Positions 8,339-17,201 of a stretch of DNA of 64,000 nucleotides are shown in pieces (within the stretch, counting starts at the first letter, position 1; every line of letters begins with the position of its first letter). Made by a program: the position numbers and the translations under genes. Under the pieces are notes generated by a model. The model saw only the letters and a list, made by a program, of their open reading frames with translations. It was not told the origin of the DNA and did not search any database. The stretch comes from JAXMEB01 sp046348545 (lineage in GTDB: Bacteria; Pseudomonadota; Gammaproteobacteria; Berkiellales; Berkiellaceae), in contig JAXMEB010000004.1 in NCBI GenBank assembly GCA_046348545.1, positions 372,001 through 436,000 of the forward strand. Reading direction: 5' to 3'.

Positions 8339-10161
8339 AAATTTCAGGTCGAGATAAAAAGCCTGAAGGAGTTGCCATTGGTATCGATCTAGGTACAACA
8401 CATTCCCTCGTTGCTGTTTATCATCATGATGCTTTGCAAGTGATTCCAGATGAGTATGGTGAACCTTTATTGCCATCCGTTGTTTGCTATGATCGAGATC
8501 GATGTCATGTGGGTTTAACCTCAAATGATTGTAATGTGCAATGCATCCGCTCTGTCAAACGACTCATGGGACGCTCTGTAGACGACATTAATGCCAGCAA
8601 GTTGTCGACCCATTATTCTTTCGCGGAGAAGGATAAAGGTCTGCTTAAACTGAAAACCCCGGTTGGTGACCGTACCCCGATTGAAATCTCAGCTGAAATA
8701 TTGAAAACGCTTTATAGCAGAGCTCAGAATTTTTTAGGTTCAGAGAAAATAGTCGGTGCTGTGATTACTGTCCCGGCCTATTTCGATGAGGCTCAGCGAC
8801 AAGCAACGAAGCAAGCTGCCAAAATAGCGGGGATAAAGGTTATTCGATTGATTAATGAGCCAACCGCGGCCGCAATCGCTTACGGTTTAAATCAAAGAGA
8901 GGCGGGCACTTGCTTAGTATTTGATTTAGGCGGTGGCACCTTTGATATTTCGTTGCTTTCTATGCAAAAAGGAATTTTTGAGGTCCTAGCAACGGGTGGG
9001 GATACCTTACTGGGTGGAGATGATATTGATCAATTAATTGTTGATTGGATCATTCAAGAAGCTTCACTTTCTAATCCAGCTACACAGCGTCTTTTGTCAT
9101 TAGCTAAAGAGTCAAAAGAGCGCTTGACGACTGAATCAACCGTATCGATATCATATGCTGATTGGACTGGTCAATTAGACCGCGCTACTTTGAATCGTTT
9201 AATGCACCCGCTGATTGAACGAATGTTAGCCCACTGCGAACGAGTTTTACGGGATGCACATTGCGATAAAGCATCGGTCAATGAGCTGATTCTAGTCGGT
9301 GGTGCAACCCGTATTCCCTATTTACGAGAACAGCTGACAACCTGGTTTGAGAAGCCAATTCATACGTCGTTAAACCCAGATGAGATTGTGGCATTAGGCG
9401 CAGCGCTACAGGCTGATCAGCTATCAGGTAATCGTTCTAAACAGGATATACTCTTGTTGGATGTCATTCCGTTATCATTAGGCCTTGAAATGATGAGTGG
9501 CACGGTAGAGAAAATGGTGATGCGAAATACGCCCTTACCAGCAACGCGCTCTGAAATGTTTACCACTTATCAAGATTATCAGACTGGATTGATGATACAT
9601 GTGGTACAAGGTGAGCGTGAGCTTGTGAAAGATTGTCGCTCGCTGGCACGCTTTCATTTGAAGGGATTTCCACCTATGCTAGCGGGGAAGGCAAAAATTA
9701 AAGTCACTTTTCAAGTCGATGTTGATGGATTATTGACTGTGACGGCCCAAGAGCAAAGTTCTGATACTCAAATTGAGGTCATGATTGAATCCACTGCTGG
9801 ATTATCCGATCGCGATATCACGGATTTAATAGAAGCTTCGATTTTAAATGCAGATTCTGATATGAAAGCTAAACGCCTGCAAGCACTTAAATTCGAAGCG
9901 ACTCAATTGATTGAACTAGCGAAAAATGATTTGTCCAAATGGGGCCAGATATTGATGTCGGCTCAGGAATTGAAAACAATGGAAGCAGTCAGTGCCAGTA
10001 TGGAAGAAGCTCTACAATCGAACGATTTAACGGTGATTGATGCCTGTAAGCGTGAATTCGATCCATGGGTTGAACGATTAGCAGAAAGAAAGTTAAATTA
10101 TTCTTTAATGGTGACCCTTGAGGGTAAACGTGTTGATGAGGTGCTAGATGCCGAAAATTAA
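8326..10161 (+). CDS. hscA: Hsp70-type Fe-S chaperone HscA
   Basis: A 611-residue specialised Hsp70 (E. coli HscA: 616). It binds the LPPVK motif of IscU and promotes cluster transfer. The ATPase domain shows GIDLGTTHSLVAV, VITVPAYFDEAQRQAT, INEPTAAAIAYG, VFDLGGGTFDIS and the GGATRIPYLR block; the substrate-binding domain follows from about residue 380. It overlaps hscB at the start and fdx at the end, a tightly coupled arrangement. Confidence 0.97.
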   Translation: MGLLKISGRDKKPEGVAIGIDLGTTHSLVAVYHHDALQVIPDEYGEPLLPSVVCYDRDRCHVGLTSNDCNVQCIRSVKRLMGRSVDDINASKLSTHYSFAEKDKGLLKLKTPVGDRTPIEISAEILKTLYSRAQNFLGSEKIVGAVITVPAYFDEAQRQATKQAAKIAGIKVIRLINEPTAAAIAYGLNQREAGTCLVFDLGGGTFDISLLSMQKGIFEVLATGGDTLLGGDDIDQLIVDWIIQEASLSNPATQRLLSLAKESKERLTTESTVSISYADWTGQLDRATLNRLMHPLIERMLAHCERVLRDAHCDKASVNELILVGGATRIPYLREQLTTWFEKPIHTSLNPDEIVALGAALQADQLSGNRSKQDILLLDVIPLSLGLEMMSGTVEKMVMRNTPLPATRSEMFTTYQDYQTGLMIHVVQGERELVKDCRSLARFHLKGFPPMLAGKAKIKVTFQVDVDGLLTVTAQEQSSDTQIEVMIESTAGLSDRDITDLIEASILNADSDMKAKRLQALKFEATQLIELAKNDLSKWGQILMSAQELKTMEAVSASMEEALQSNDLTVIDACKREFDPWVERLAERKLNYSLMVTLEGKRVDEVLDAEN

Positions 10162-10486
10162 ATTTTTACCCCATGAAGTCATTTGCCCGCAGGGTAAAAT
10201 AGTGGAAGCGCCTACGGGTGCTTCAATATGCGAAGTTGCGCTCCAGCATGATATTCCGATTGAACATGCCTGTGAAATGTCCTGTGCATGTACCACCTGT
10301 CATGTGATCGTGACCAAAGGATATGATTCTATGGCGGAACCGGATGAACAAGAAGAAGATTTATTGGATAGGGCTTGGGGGTTAACACCTGAATCAAGAC
10401 TGTCATGTCAAGCCCGTGTTGGCACTGAAGATTTAGAGGTTGAGATTCCAAAATATTCGATTAATCAGGTTTCTGAGCACTCATGA
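10148..10486 (+). CDS. fdx: [2Fe-2S] ferredoxin of the isc system
   Basis: A 112-residue adrenodoxin-type ferredoxin that supplies electrons for cluster assembly. Ligands Cys42, Cys48, Cys51 and Cys87 (in CEMSCACTTC and LSCQAR) fall at the same numbers as in E. coli Fdx. It overlaps the hscA end by 14 bases. Confidence 0.97.
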   Translation: MPKIKFLPHEVICPQGKIVEAPTGASICEVALQHDIPIEHACEMSCACTTCHVIVTKGYDSMAEPDEQEEDLLDRAWGLTPESRLSCQARVGTEDLEVEIPKYSINQVSEHS

Positions 10487-10504
10487 AATAGGAGAAATTT
10501 TTTA

Positions 10505-10699
10505 ATGCAGTGGACCGATATTCATGAAATCGCACAAGCCTTAGCGGATTTATTTCCAGAGCAAGATCCCCAATACATCCGATTCACTGATTTACATCGT
10601 TGGATCTGTAAACTAGAGGGATTTGAAGATGATCCCAAAAGAAGCAATGAAAAGATTCTAGAAGCGATTCAAATGGCTTGGATAGAAGAGACAACCTAA
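10505..10699 (+). CDS. iscX: Fe-S assembly protein IscX
   Basis: A small acidic protein of 64 residues (E. coli: 66). It binds IscS and iron and modulates the rate of cluster assembly. The sequence MQWTDIHEIAQALADLFPE and the DLHRWICKLEGFEDDP segment are family-typical. Last gene of the isc operon, with AGGAGAAATTTTTT upstream of the ATG. Its stop runs straight into the family-B repeat, whose hairpin may end transcription. Confidence 0.95.
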   Translation: MQWTDIHEIAQALADLFPEQDPQYIRFTDLHRWICKLEGFEDDPKRSNEKILEAIQMAWIEETT

Positions 10700-11094
10700 C
10701 CCCAGTTCGGTTTTTTTTGGGAACTATCGTCATCTCGCACAGCGGTCATCACACGAAGTGTGTAGCGTCTGATACGGGATCCAGAATTTTATCAAATCTC
10801 AGCTAATATACCCACAACAGATGATTTTTCGGGTAGGCGCCGAGCCCTTGAGCAACCGGAGTGTACACAAAGTACATGAGGATTGCGAAATGGGCGATGG
10901 CAACAACCCCGAAAATTCAGCTGTGAAGGGTATAATTTGATTGCTGATATTTTTAAAGGCTGAATCGCATAAGCGGCCAAGGCCGCGTGAATACTAGATT
11001 CCGCATCACACGCTGCGCACTTTGTGCGCTTATCGCTGTGCGGAATGACGTCATTACAAACCAACCCTGCCTTCAAAAACTCCGAACTGAGGTT
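10699..11094. repeat. Large palindromic repeat (family B), copy 2, downstream of iscX
   Basis: A direct copy of 4904-5286. It starts with a degenerate version of the CCCC..GGGG hairpin and a T8 run, then the CGTCATCTCGCACAGCG arm, and ends CTCCGAACTGAGGTT. It carries its own family-A insertion at 10807-10934, at a different place from copy 1. A short extra segment near 10945-10970 is not in copy 1. No protein evident. Confidence 0.88.
10807..10934 (+). repeat. Family A palindromic mobile repeat, copy 3, inserted in family B
   Basis: 128 bp, TATACCCACAACAGATG to CTGTGAAGGGTATA. The matching place in copy 1 of family B reads AGCTAATAATTTG, so the uninterrupted site is known. Here the single TA is replaced by TATACCC...GGGTATA, meaning a TA target duplicated around a 124-bp TACCC...GGGTA unit. 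The 42-codon frame is open on the + strand. Confidence 0.94.
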
Positions 11095-11135
11095 ACCTAG
11101 ATTCTCCAATTCAGCTACACAACACATATCAGTGT

Positions 11136-11163
11136 TTGACAACAAACAACGTCATGATATTCT
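11136..11163 (+). promoter_or_regulatory. Candidate sigma-70 promoter for the 687-residue gene
   Basis: A perfect TTGACA at 11136-11141, a 16-base spacer and TATTCT at 11158-11163 (4 of 6 matches to TATAAT), 43 bases before the ATG at 11207. Confidence 0.5.
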
Positions 11164-11206
11164 TGCACGCTTAAAAAAATAATTCTTTAAGAGAAGAAGT
11201 TCTAAA

Positions 11207-13270
11207 ATGTTAGAGATGAAAGAATTTGGCTATCAATCTGCGATTAAAATGATTAGCGAGAAATTCACCTGCGCTCAAATTACAGTGAATCAGGCCCCGC
11301 CGTATTATGATTATTTAACTTTCACTAATAATTTCTACGCCATCTATATTCGAACAGAAAATTCCAAAAGATATTATGATCTCTTGCCGATCTATTCGAC
11401 TGAGCTCAATGTTCGAAATGACTTTAAGCATTTGTTTGAAGTTGATTTCATGACGGAGATGGCTAACACTTTCACTTTTGAGGGCAAATCCAATAAAAAG
11501 AAATATGCTACGATGCTTTTCAAAGAGTTTATCCACGATGGTGACTATCCATTTTCCTCTTTAGAGGATATAACGGTGAAGTCAATACCAATTCGAGTCA
11601 ATCCTAGAGATATTAAACCTGAATTTACGACTGAAAGAGATTTCTATGCGAATCCACTCAGGCCATTTAAGCGAAAATACGATAATTGGCTTTTAACCGA
11701 TTCTAGCGTGAAGTTTGGCAGCTCCGTCTTTAGAGAGGCAAAGAGGCGTGAGATTTTCTTAGATAGTATACTCAATGATAATGGCTTAACGCCTCTCTTG
11801 CGCTTGCTAATCAAGCTTTGGGCTATTCATGTTATTAAAAACAACCTTTCTCAAGAAGAGCTTAATGCTATTGAATTTCTGAATGTTAAAAATTTGGACG
11901 AACATCTTGAAGGGATTGAACGAAAGATACATGAAAATATTGACATATTTCTGACGTTAAAGCCTCAAGAGCGCAGAGAATTATTTTCCGCCAGAATTGA
12001 TAACATCGATTCTAAGGCCTCGCGTCGCGAAAGAAAATTGATTCAAACCATTCCCTTGTTAAGATTGTTTTATGGTCATGAAGATTTTGATCTAAATGCC
12101 GCACCAAGATACAAGGTGTCGCGACGCTCGCTTGCTTTGTTTTATATTAAAAAAGCGCTGAATTATTCTATCCTCAAAAAGATATTTTTTGTAACTAAAC
12201 CTAGTCTCAAAAAGACCTACGACTATGCGATTAAGGGGATTATAGAAAAAGATGATTCTTTTATGGGAAACTATTTTCAGATGCTCAAATGGTTTTTTAC
12301 ACTTCTCTGGACCCCATTTATTTGCGCTTATTTTGCAGTGTCTGGATTAACTTCTATGCCAACGGTCCTCTTGAGAAGGTTGTTTGGAGTAAAATTAGGG
12401 GGTGGTGTTGATAAACTATTCACTATTTTAGAATGTTTTAAAGATGTTATATTGTTAATTTCAGTGATTCTAGCGGGTGGCATGATGATTGGCTCACTAG
12501 GTACTGCGCTTCTTGGATCTGCGATGCTCCAGGTTGGAACTAACATAAGTATTGGTATTCTGACTACTATTTCCGTTGCATTCTTTCTAATGTTTGCGCC
12601 TGAGTTATTGCTAGATAAATTTTTTGGAAAATTTCCAAGATGGACATCTTATAATGGCGCTAAGCCCATCTATGAAACAGAATCATTATTGGATCGGAGC
12701 ATTTTTAATCCACTAGCTGCGGTCATGTCGATTCCAGTTATTAGTGTTCATTTGGTTCTACTCGGATTTTCATTTGCGACATATTCAAGCCTGACGCTAT
12801 TGAGTATTTTCGCTAGAAAAATTATCACGCTGACCTCAATGTTTTTAGAAAAAACGCATTCTAGTAAATTTAATAGCAAACTATTGAGATTCCAGATACA
12901 AAATTTAAATCATCCGCAAGCGTTTAGACGGTTATTGGCGGCTCTCGCTGAGAAGGTCGACAATTCAAACTATACTAAAGCCGAACAAACAATATTGACG
13001 GACATCCATGCCTGCATGCTGACTGAGAATCAAAAAGCAGTCCTTAATCGATATTTAGATTCAAAACTCGCAGACCCGGATATTGAAAACAAATCCGTTT
13101 ATCGTTTAGCGAAGAATAATGTTGGTAAAAAAGGCTATTTTTTGTCTTGGAAGCTCGCAAATGAAATTGCTTCTGATAATTTAAATGAAGCCTATGCTTC
13201 TCTTGCTGCCCCCTCTCGGCAAGCTCAAAGAATGTATCATTCAATTGCTCCGATGTTATCGACCACATAA
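11207..13270 (+). CDS. Unknown 687-residue protein with central membrane segments
   Basis: Family not recognised. About 350 charged, soluble-looking residues are followed by hydrophobic segments near 361-382, 411-431, 447-466 and 505-535, then a polar C-terminal domain of roughly 145 residues. No N-terminal signal peptide. The ATG at 11207 follows AAGAGAAGAAG; an in-frame ATG four codons later is possible. It lies alone between the isc operon/family-B repeat and ndk. A large cytoplasmic domain with a buried central hairpin cluster fits either an inner-membrane protein or an effector that inserts in a host membrane; neither is shown. Confidence 0.7.
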   Translation: MLEMKEFGYQSAIKMISEKFTCAQITVNQAPPYYDYLTFTNNFYAIYIRTENSKRYYDLLPIYSTELNVRNDFKHLFEVDFMTEMANTFTFEGKSNKKKYATMLFKEFIHDGDYPFSSLEDITVKSIPIRVNPRDIKPEFTTERDFYANPLRPFKRKYDNWLLTDSSVKFGSSVFREAKRREIFLDSILNDNGLTPLLRLLIKLWAIHVIKNNLSQEELNAIEFLNVKNLDEHLEGIERKIHENIDIFLTLKPQERRELFSARIDNIDSKASRRERKLIQTIPLLRLFYGHEDFDLNAAPRYKVSRRSLALFYIKKALNYSILKKIFFVTKPSLKKTYDYAIKGIIEKDDSFMGNYFQMLKWFFTLLWTPFICAYFAVSGLTSMPTVLLRRLFGVKLGGGVDKLFTILECFKDVILLISVILAGGMMIGSLGTALLGSAMLQVGTNISIGILTTISVAFFLMFAPELLLDKFFGKFPRWTSYNGAKPIYETESLLDRSIFNPLAAVMSIPVISVHLVLLGFSFATYSSLTLLSIFARKIITLTSMFLEKTHSSKFNSKLLRFQIQNLNHPQAFRRLLAALAEKVDNSNYTKAEQTILTDIHACMLTENQKAVLNRYLDSKLADPDIENKSVYRLAKNNVGKKGYFLSWKLANEIASDNLNEAYASLAAPSRQAQRMYHSIAPMLSTT

Positions 13271-13411
13271 TTTGAAATGAGGTTTTTGGTTCCATTTGTT
13301 CGCAAGCGCTCAGGAGGCTTATCGAGGGGCGGGTAGAGTGCGAGATGGCTAGAAGAGATGGCCTAGAGCTGGTAGAATGCTTGCTTTTACTAAGACAGGA
13401 TGGAGTAAACC

Positions 13412-13843
13412 ATGGCCCAAGAGCGCACCTTATCGATTTTAAAGCCGGATGCGGTTGCCAATAACAATATTGGTCAAATTTTAGCTCGTTTTGAAAAAGC
13501 TGGCCTTCAAGTGGTTGCAGCTAAAATGATGCAGCTTTCACGCGAACAGGCCGAGGGATTTTATGAAATCCACCGTGCAAGACCCTTTTTTAATGATTTG
13601 GTTAAATTTATGATCAGCGGGCCTGTGTTAGTTCAGGTACTTGAAGGTGATAATGCTGTGGTTATTAACCGTGAGATCATGGGGGCTACGGATCCGAAAC
13701 AAGCCGCTTCGGGGACGATTCGCGCCGATTTTGCACAAAGTATTGATGAAAATGCAGTGCATGGTTCAGATAGTTTAGAGAATGCTAAACGTGAAATTGA
13801 GTTCTTTTTCTCAGCGAATGAGATTTGTGAGCGTACACGCTAA
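13412..13843 (+). CDS. ndk: Nucleoside diphosphate kinase
   Basis: A 143-residue NDP kinase that transfers the terminal phosphate from ATP to nucleoside diphosphates. The phosphorylated His117 lies in NAVHGSDSLENA; the N-terminal TLSILKPDAV motif is present. Its TAA overlaps the rlmN ATG by one base. Ribosome binding site AGGATGGAG. The 140 bp upstream hold no gene. Confidence 0.97.
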   Translation: MAQERTLSILKPDAVANNNIGQILARFEKAGLQVVAAKMMQLSREQAEGFYEIHRARPFFNDLVKFMISGPVLVQVLEGDNAVVINREIMGATDPKQAASGTIRADFAQSIDENAVHGSDSLENAKREIEFFFSANEICERTR

Positions 13844-14955
13844 TGTCAGATGGCAAAATCAATCTACTGAATCACGATAAAGAAGGGCTCGAAAAGCTCT
13901 TTGCCAGCTGGGGAGAGCCCAGCTATCGTGCACATCAGGTCATGAAGTGGATTTATCACGAGTTTGTGACTGATTTTCAGCAGATGACTAATCTTAGTAA
14001 ATCACTCAGAGAAAAGCTGGGTGATTTATGTGAGATTAGACCCCCTGAGGTGGTCACGCGGCATATTTCAGATGACGGATCCCAGAAATGGCTTTTAGCC
14101 CTACCAGGTAAAGGCGCGATTGAGACCGTTTATATCCCTGATCATGGCCGAACCACCTTATGTGTCTCTTCACAGGCAGGGTGTAAGCTCAATTGCACCT
14201 TCTGCCATACGGCCAAGCAAGGTTTTCAACGAGATTTGAGTGTGGCTGAAATCATTGGCCAACTCTGGGTCGTTGCACGTATTTTAAGAGATGAAAATGT
14301 ACTCGCAAAAGACGGCCGTCCCATCACAAATATTGTCATGATGGGGATGGGAGAGCCTTTACTGAACTTTAACAATGTCGTCCCTGCATTGAAATTGATG
14401 CGAGACGATTTTGGTTTTGGTCTCTCTAAAAAGCGGGTGACTTTAAGTACCTCAGGCGTTGTCCCTCAAATCTATGCTTTAAAAGAAGCGGTTGATGTGG
14501 CTTTAGCGGTTTCATTACATGCACCCGATAATGCTCTTCGAAATGAGATTGTGCCGCTGAATAAGAAATATCCTATAGAAGTTCTGCTGGAAGCTTGCCG
14601 AGACTACGTGGGCGATCATAAAAAGCGCCATGTGACGATGGAATATGTGATGCTAAAAGGCGTCAATGATACCCCAAAGCATGCTAAAGCCTTAGCTAGG
14701 TTGCTAGAAGGCATTTCTGTGAAGGTTAACTTAATTCCTTTTAACCCATTTCCGGGTACAGAGTATGAACGCTCAACCGATGAAGCAATTTCAACATTCC
14801 AAAACTTATTGATTCGAGCAGGGTATAATACACTCGTGCGAAGAACCAGGGGTGATGATATCGTAGCAGCTTGCGGTCAGTTGGCAGGGCAAGTTGTTGA
14901 TCGAACCAAGCGATCTTTGCGATTTCAGAATCAGTTAGTGACTATTTTAAATTAA
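13843..14955 (+). CDS. rlmN: Dual-specificity 23S rRNA/tRNA m2A methyltransferase RlmN
   Basis: A radical-SAM enzyme of 370 residues that methylates C2 of A2503 in 23S rRNA and A37 in some tRNAs. The [4Fe-4S] ligands are Cys114, Cys118 and Cys121 (CKLNCTFC); the methyl-carrying C-terminal cysteine is in DDIVAACGQLAG. The order ndk-rlmN-pilW is a conserved gammaproteobacterial block. Confidence 0.97.
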   Translation: MSDGKINLLNHDKEGLEKLFASWGEPSYRAHQVMKWIYHEFVTDFQQMTNLSKSLREKLGDLCEIRPPEVVTRHISDDGSQKWLLALPGKGAIETVYIPDHGRTTLCVSSQAGCKLNCTFCHTAKQGFQRDLSVAEIIGQLWVVARILRDENVLAKDGRPITNIVMMGMGEPLLNFNNVVPALKLMRDDFGFGLSKKRVTLSTSGVVPQIYALKEAVDVALAVSLHAPDNALRNEIVPLNKKYPIEVLLEACRDYVGDHKKRHVTMEYVMLKGVNDTPKHAKALARLLEGISVKVNLIPFNPFPGTEYERSTDEAISTFQNLLIRAGYNTLVRRTRGDDIVAACGQLAGQVVDRTKRSLRFQNQLVTILN

Positions 14956-15030
14956 TTTGATGCCAGACCTTCCCTTTTACATTCGCTATGGTTATGTTGG
15001 GCAGATTAAGAGAAGCGAGGGGGTAAACCC

Positions 15031-15792
15031 ATGCATAAGTTAGTTAGCATCACATTGTTATCAGCGTTACTCTCCTTAGGCGGCTGTGGGAGCAACCCAG
15101 ATAAGTCGAAAGAAAAAGAGCATCAAGTTGATGTGGCCCAGGAGTCTGCTGCAAAAATTGATACTACGAAAGCAGCTAAGCTTAATCTTGAATTGGGACT
15201 GACCTATTTAAATGAAGGTTATGTTGAACGCGCAAAATCTAAATTAAACCACGCACTTAAGTTAGCGCCTGAATTAAGCGAGGTGCATTATGCTTTGGGT
15301 TATTATTATGAAAAAGTCTCAGAATATGATCAAGCTGAGAAATCTTATCGTAAAGCCATTAACCTGAACCGCAATGGTGGTAAAGAACACAACAACTACG
15401 GTGCTTTCTTATGTCGACAGAAGCGATATCGAGAAGCTGAAAAAGAATTTTTACTGGCCCTCAAAGATCCAAATTATGTCAATACTGCAGAATTGTATGA
15501 AAATGCTGGCATTTGTGTGAATGCCATCCCAGATATTGCCAGTGCGTCAGGGTACTTTGAAAAATCATTGAAACATGATCCACGTCGTCCAACCTCTTTG
15601 CTTCAACTGGCTTTGCTTCGTTGGAAGCAAGGGAATAAAGATGAAGCTCGCTCGTTATATCATCTATATGAAGATACGGGTGAGCGAACAACTCAATCAC
15701 TTTGGTTAGGCATCGAAATTGCCAAGGCAGATGGTAATAAAGATAAAGAAGCCAGCTTGAAACTCAAGTTGAATGCACAATCTCAATACTAA
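15031..15792 (+). CDS. pilW: Type IV pilus biogenesis/stability lipoprotein PilW (TPR)
   Basis: A 253-residue lipoprotein with a signal peptide ending in the lipobox LSLGGC, followed by tetratricopeptide repeats from about residue 50 (for example NLELGLTYLNEGYVERAKSKL and VHYALGYYYEKVSEYDQAEKSY). PilW helps the PilQ secretin assemble. Its place between rlmN and hisS supports the name. In many relatives rodZ and ispG lie between pilW and hisS; both are missing here. Confidence 0.88.
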   Translation: MHKLVSITLLSALLSLGGCGSNPDKSKEKEHQVDVAQESAAKIDTTKAAKLNLELGLTYLNEGYVERAKSKLNHALKLAPELSEVHYALGYYYEKVSEYDQAEKSYRKAINLNRNGGKEHNNYGAFLCRQKRYREAEKEFLLALKDPNYVNTAELYENAGICVNAIPDIASASGYFEKSLKHDPRRPTSLLQLALLRWKQGNKDEARSLYHLYEDTGERTTQSLWLGIEIAKADGNKDKEASLKLKLNAQSQY

Positions 15793-15813
15793 AGAAAAAA
15801 TAATGTAGGGTCT

Positions 15814-17082
15814 ATGCAAAGCATCCAAGCCGTTCGGGGTATGAAAGATACCTTGCCCAGCGAGACATTCACTTGGCGTGAGGTTGAATCAAAATTGGTT
15901 CACAAAATCACCCAGTGTGGTTATCGAGAGATAAGGTTACCCATAGTTGAGAAAACAGATCTTTTTCATCGCTCTATCGGAGAGGTAACAGATATTGTTG
16001 CCAAAGAAATGTACACTTTTTTAGACCGAAATGGGGATAGTTTAAGTCTCAGACCCGAAGGGACGGCCTGTTGTGTACGTGCGGCTTTAGAAAATGGATT
16101 GATCCACAATCAAACGCAGCGTTTATGGTATATGGGCCCTATGTTTCGACATGAGCGTCCACAAAAAGGGCGCTACCGCCAGTTTTATCAGATTGGTGTT
16201 GAAGCTTTTGGCTGGCAAGGTCCTGATTTAGATATAGAACAATTATTACTGTCTCATAGCTTTTGGAAAGCTTTAGGGCTTGAACAGTCGATTCGCCTTG
16301 AAATTAACACTTTGGGCACCTTGCTTGAACGTCAACAGCACCGTGTCGAACTTATTCATTATTTCAAGCAAAATGAATCCAAACTGAATAAAGAAGCCCG
16401 AGAACGGCTAGAGACGAATCCCTTGCGGATTTTGGATAGTAAAGATCCAGAGATGCAAGATTTGGTCAATAATGCGCCGAAACTTATAGAATACCTTGAT
16501 TCAACTTCATTGAAATTCTTTGAAACGATACAGGCGTCTCTAAAGGAAGCCGGTGTTGATTTTAAAGTGAATCCTAGATTGGTTCGGGGGTTAGATTATT
16601 ACAGTCATACGGTATTTGAGTGGATCACCGATGAGCTGGGTGCGCAAGGGACTGTATGTGGCGGAGGACGTTTCGATGGTTTAGTGGAATTAATTGGTGG
16701 CAAATCGATTCCAGCGGTTGGTTTTGCTGTAGGGTTGGATCGGGTTGTAGACGTTTATATGGCGCATCGAGCGCAAACCACACCGTCTGTTGACGTCTAT
16801 ATCGTCGCGGTCGGCGAAGAAGCCGAGCGCAAAGCACTCCTGCTTGCACACAAAGCCCGAGAAAGTGACAAAGTTGTGATTTGCAACGCTGGTGGTGGTA
16901 ATTTCAAGAAACAATTTGAAAGAGCAAATAAGTCGGGTGCCAAAGTTGCTTATATCTTGGGCGAATCTGAAATACAGCAAAACTTCTTTGGCATAAAAGA
17001 TCTGCGGGGCAATGAGCCTGAGCTTAAAATACGGCTCGATTTGTTTTTAAAAGAAGGTGAGAGCCAGCCATTAAATTTATGA
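15814..17082 (+). CDS. hisS: Histidyl-tRNA synthetase
   Basis: A class II synthetase of 422 residues that charges tRNA-His. Visible are the N-terminal QAVRGMKDTLP, motif 2 (GPMFRHERPQKGRYRQFYQ), the histidine-specific GLDYYSHTVFEW and motif 3 (VGFAVGLDRVVDV), then the anticodon-binding domain. It sits 21 bp after pilW and is followed by a strong palindrome at 17098. Confidence 0.97.
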   Translation: MQSIQAVRGMKDTLPSETFTWREVESKLVHKITQCGYREIRLPIVEKTDLFHRSIGEVTDIVAKEMYTFLDRNGDSLSLRPEGTACCVRAALENGLIHNQTQRLWYMGPMFRHERPQKGRYRQFYQIGVEAFGWQGPDLDIEQLLLSHSFWKALGLEQSIRLEINTLGTLLERQQHRVELIHYFKQNESKLNKEARERLETNPLRILDSKDPEMQDLVNNAPKLIEYLDSTSLKFFETIQASLKEAGVDFKVNPRLVRGLDYYSHTVFEWITDELGAQGTVCGGGRFDGLVELIGGKSIPAVGFAVGLDRVVDVYMAHRAQTTPSVDVYIVAVGEEAERKALLLAHKARESDKVVICNAGGGNFKKQFERANKSGAKVAYILGESEIQQNFFGIKDLRGNEPELKIRLDLFLKEGESQPLNL

Positions 17083-17097
17083 AAGCAGGAATTATCA

Positions 17098-17159
17098 GTA
17101 GGGGCGGGTCCCTGTGCCCGCCCGTGTTTTCTGGGGCCGGCACAGGGACCGGCCCCTAC
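17098..17159. repeat. GC-rich REP-like palindrome between hisS and yfgM
   Basis: GTAGGGGCGGGTCCCTGTGCC and its near-exact inverted copy GGCACAGGGACCGGCCCCTAC are separated by about 20 bases. The hairpin is much richer in GC than its surroundings and has no T run after it. It resembles the scattered REP-type palindromes of many bacteria; half of a similar sequence occurs at 42012. Confidence 0.8.
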
Positions 17160-17201
17160 AACAATCCTTAATTTAGAATATGGTGTATCAAGGAGTGTAG
17201 G

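Noticed and set aside
10792..11145. 117-residue - strand frame across the repeats after iscX
   Set aside because: Lies entirely in repeats A and B and has no ribosome binding site or family similarity.
11095..11190. Open tail reading ISVFDNKQRHDILARLKK before the 687-residue gene
   Set aside because: Could be the end of a lost gene, but has no start and continues back into repeat B; too short to call.
17098..17159. Rho-independent terminator of hisS
   Set aside because: The hairpin is strong but lacks a T run and has a REP-like relative at 42012; listed as a repeat, though it may still affect transcription.
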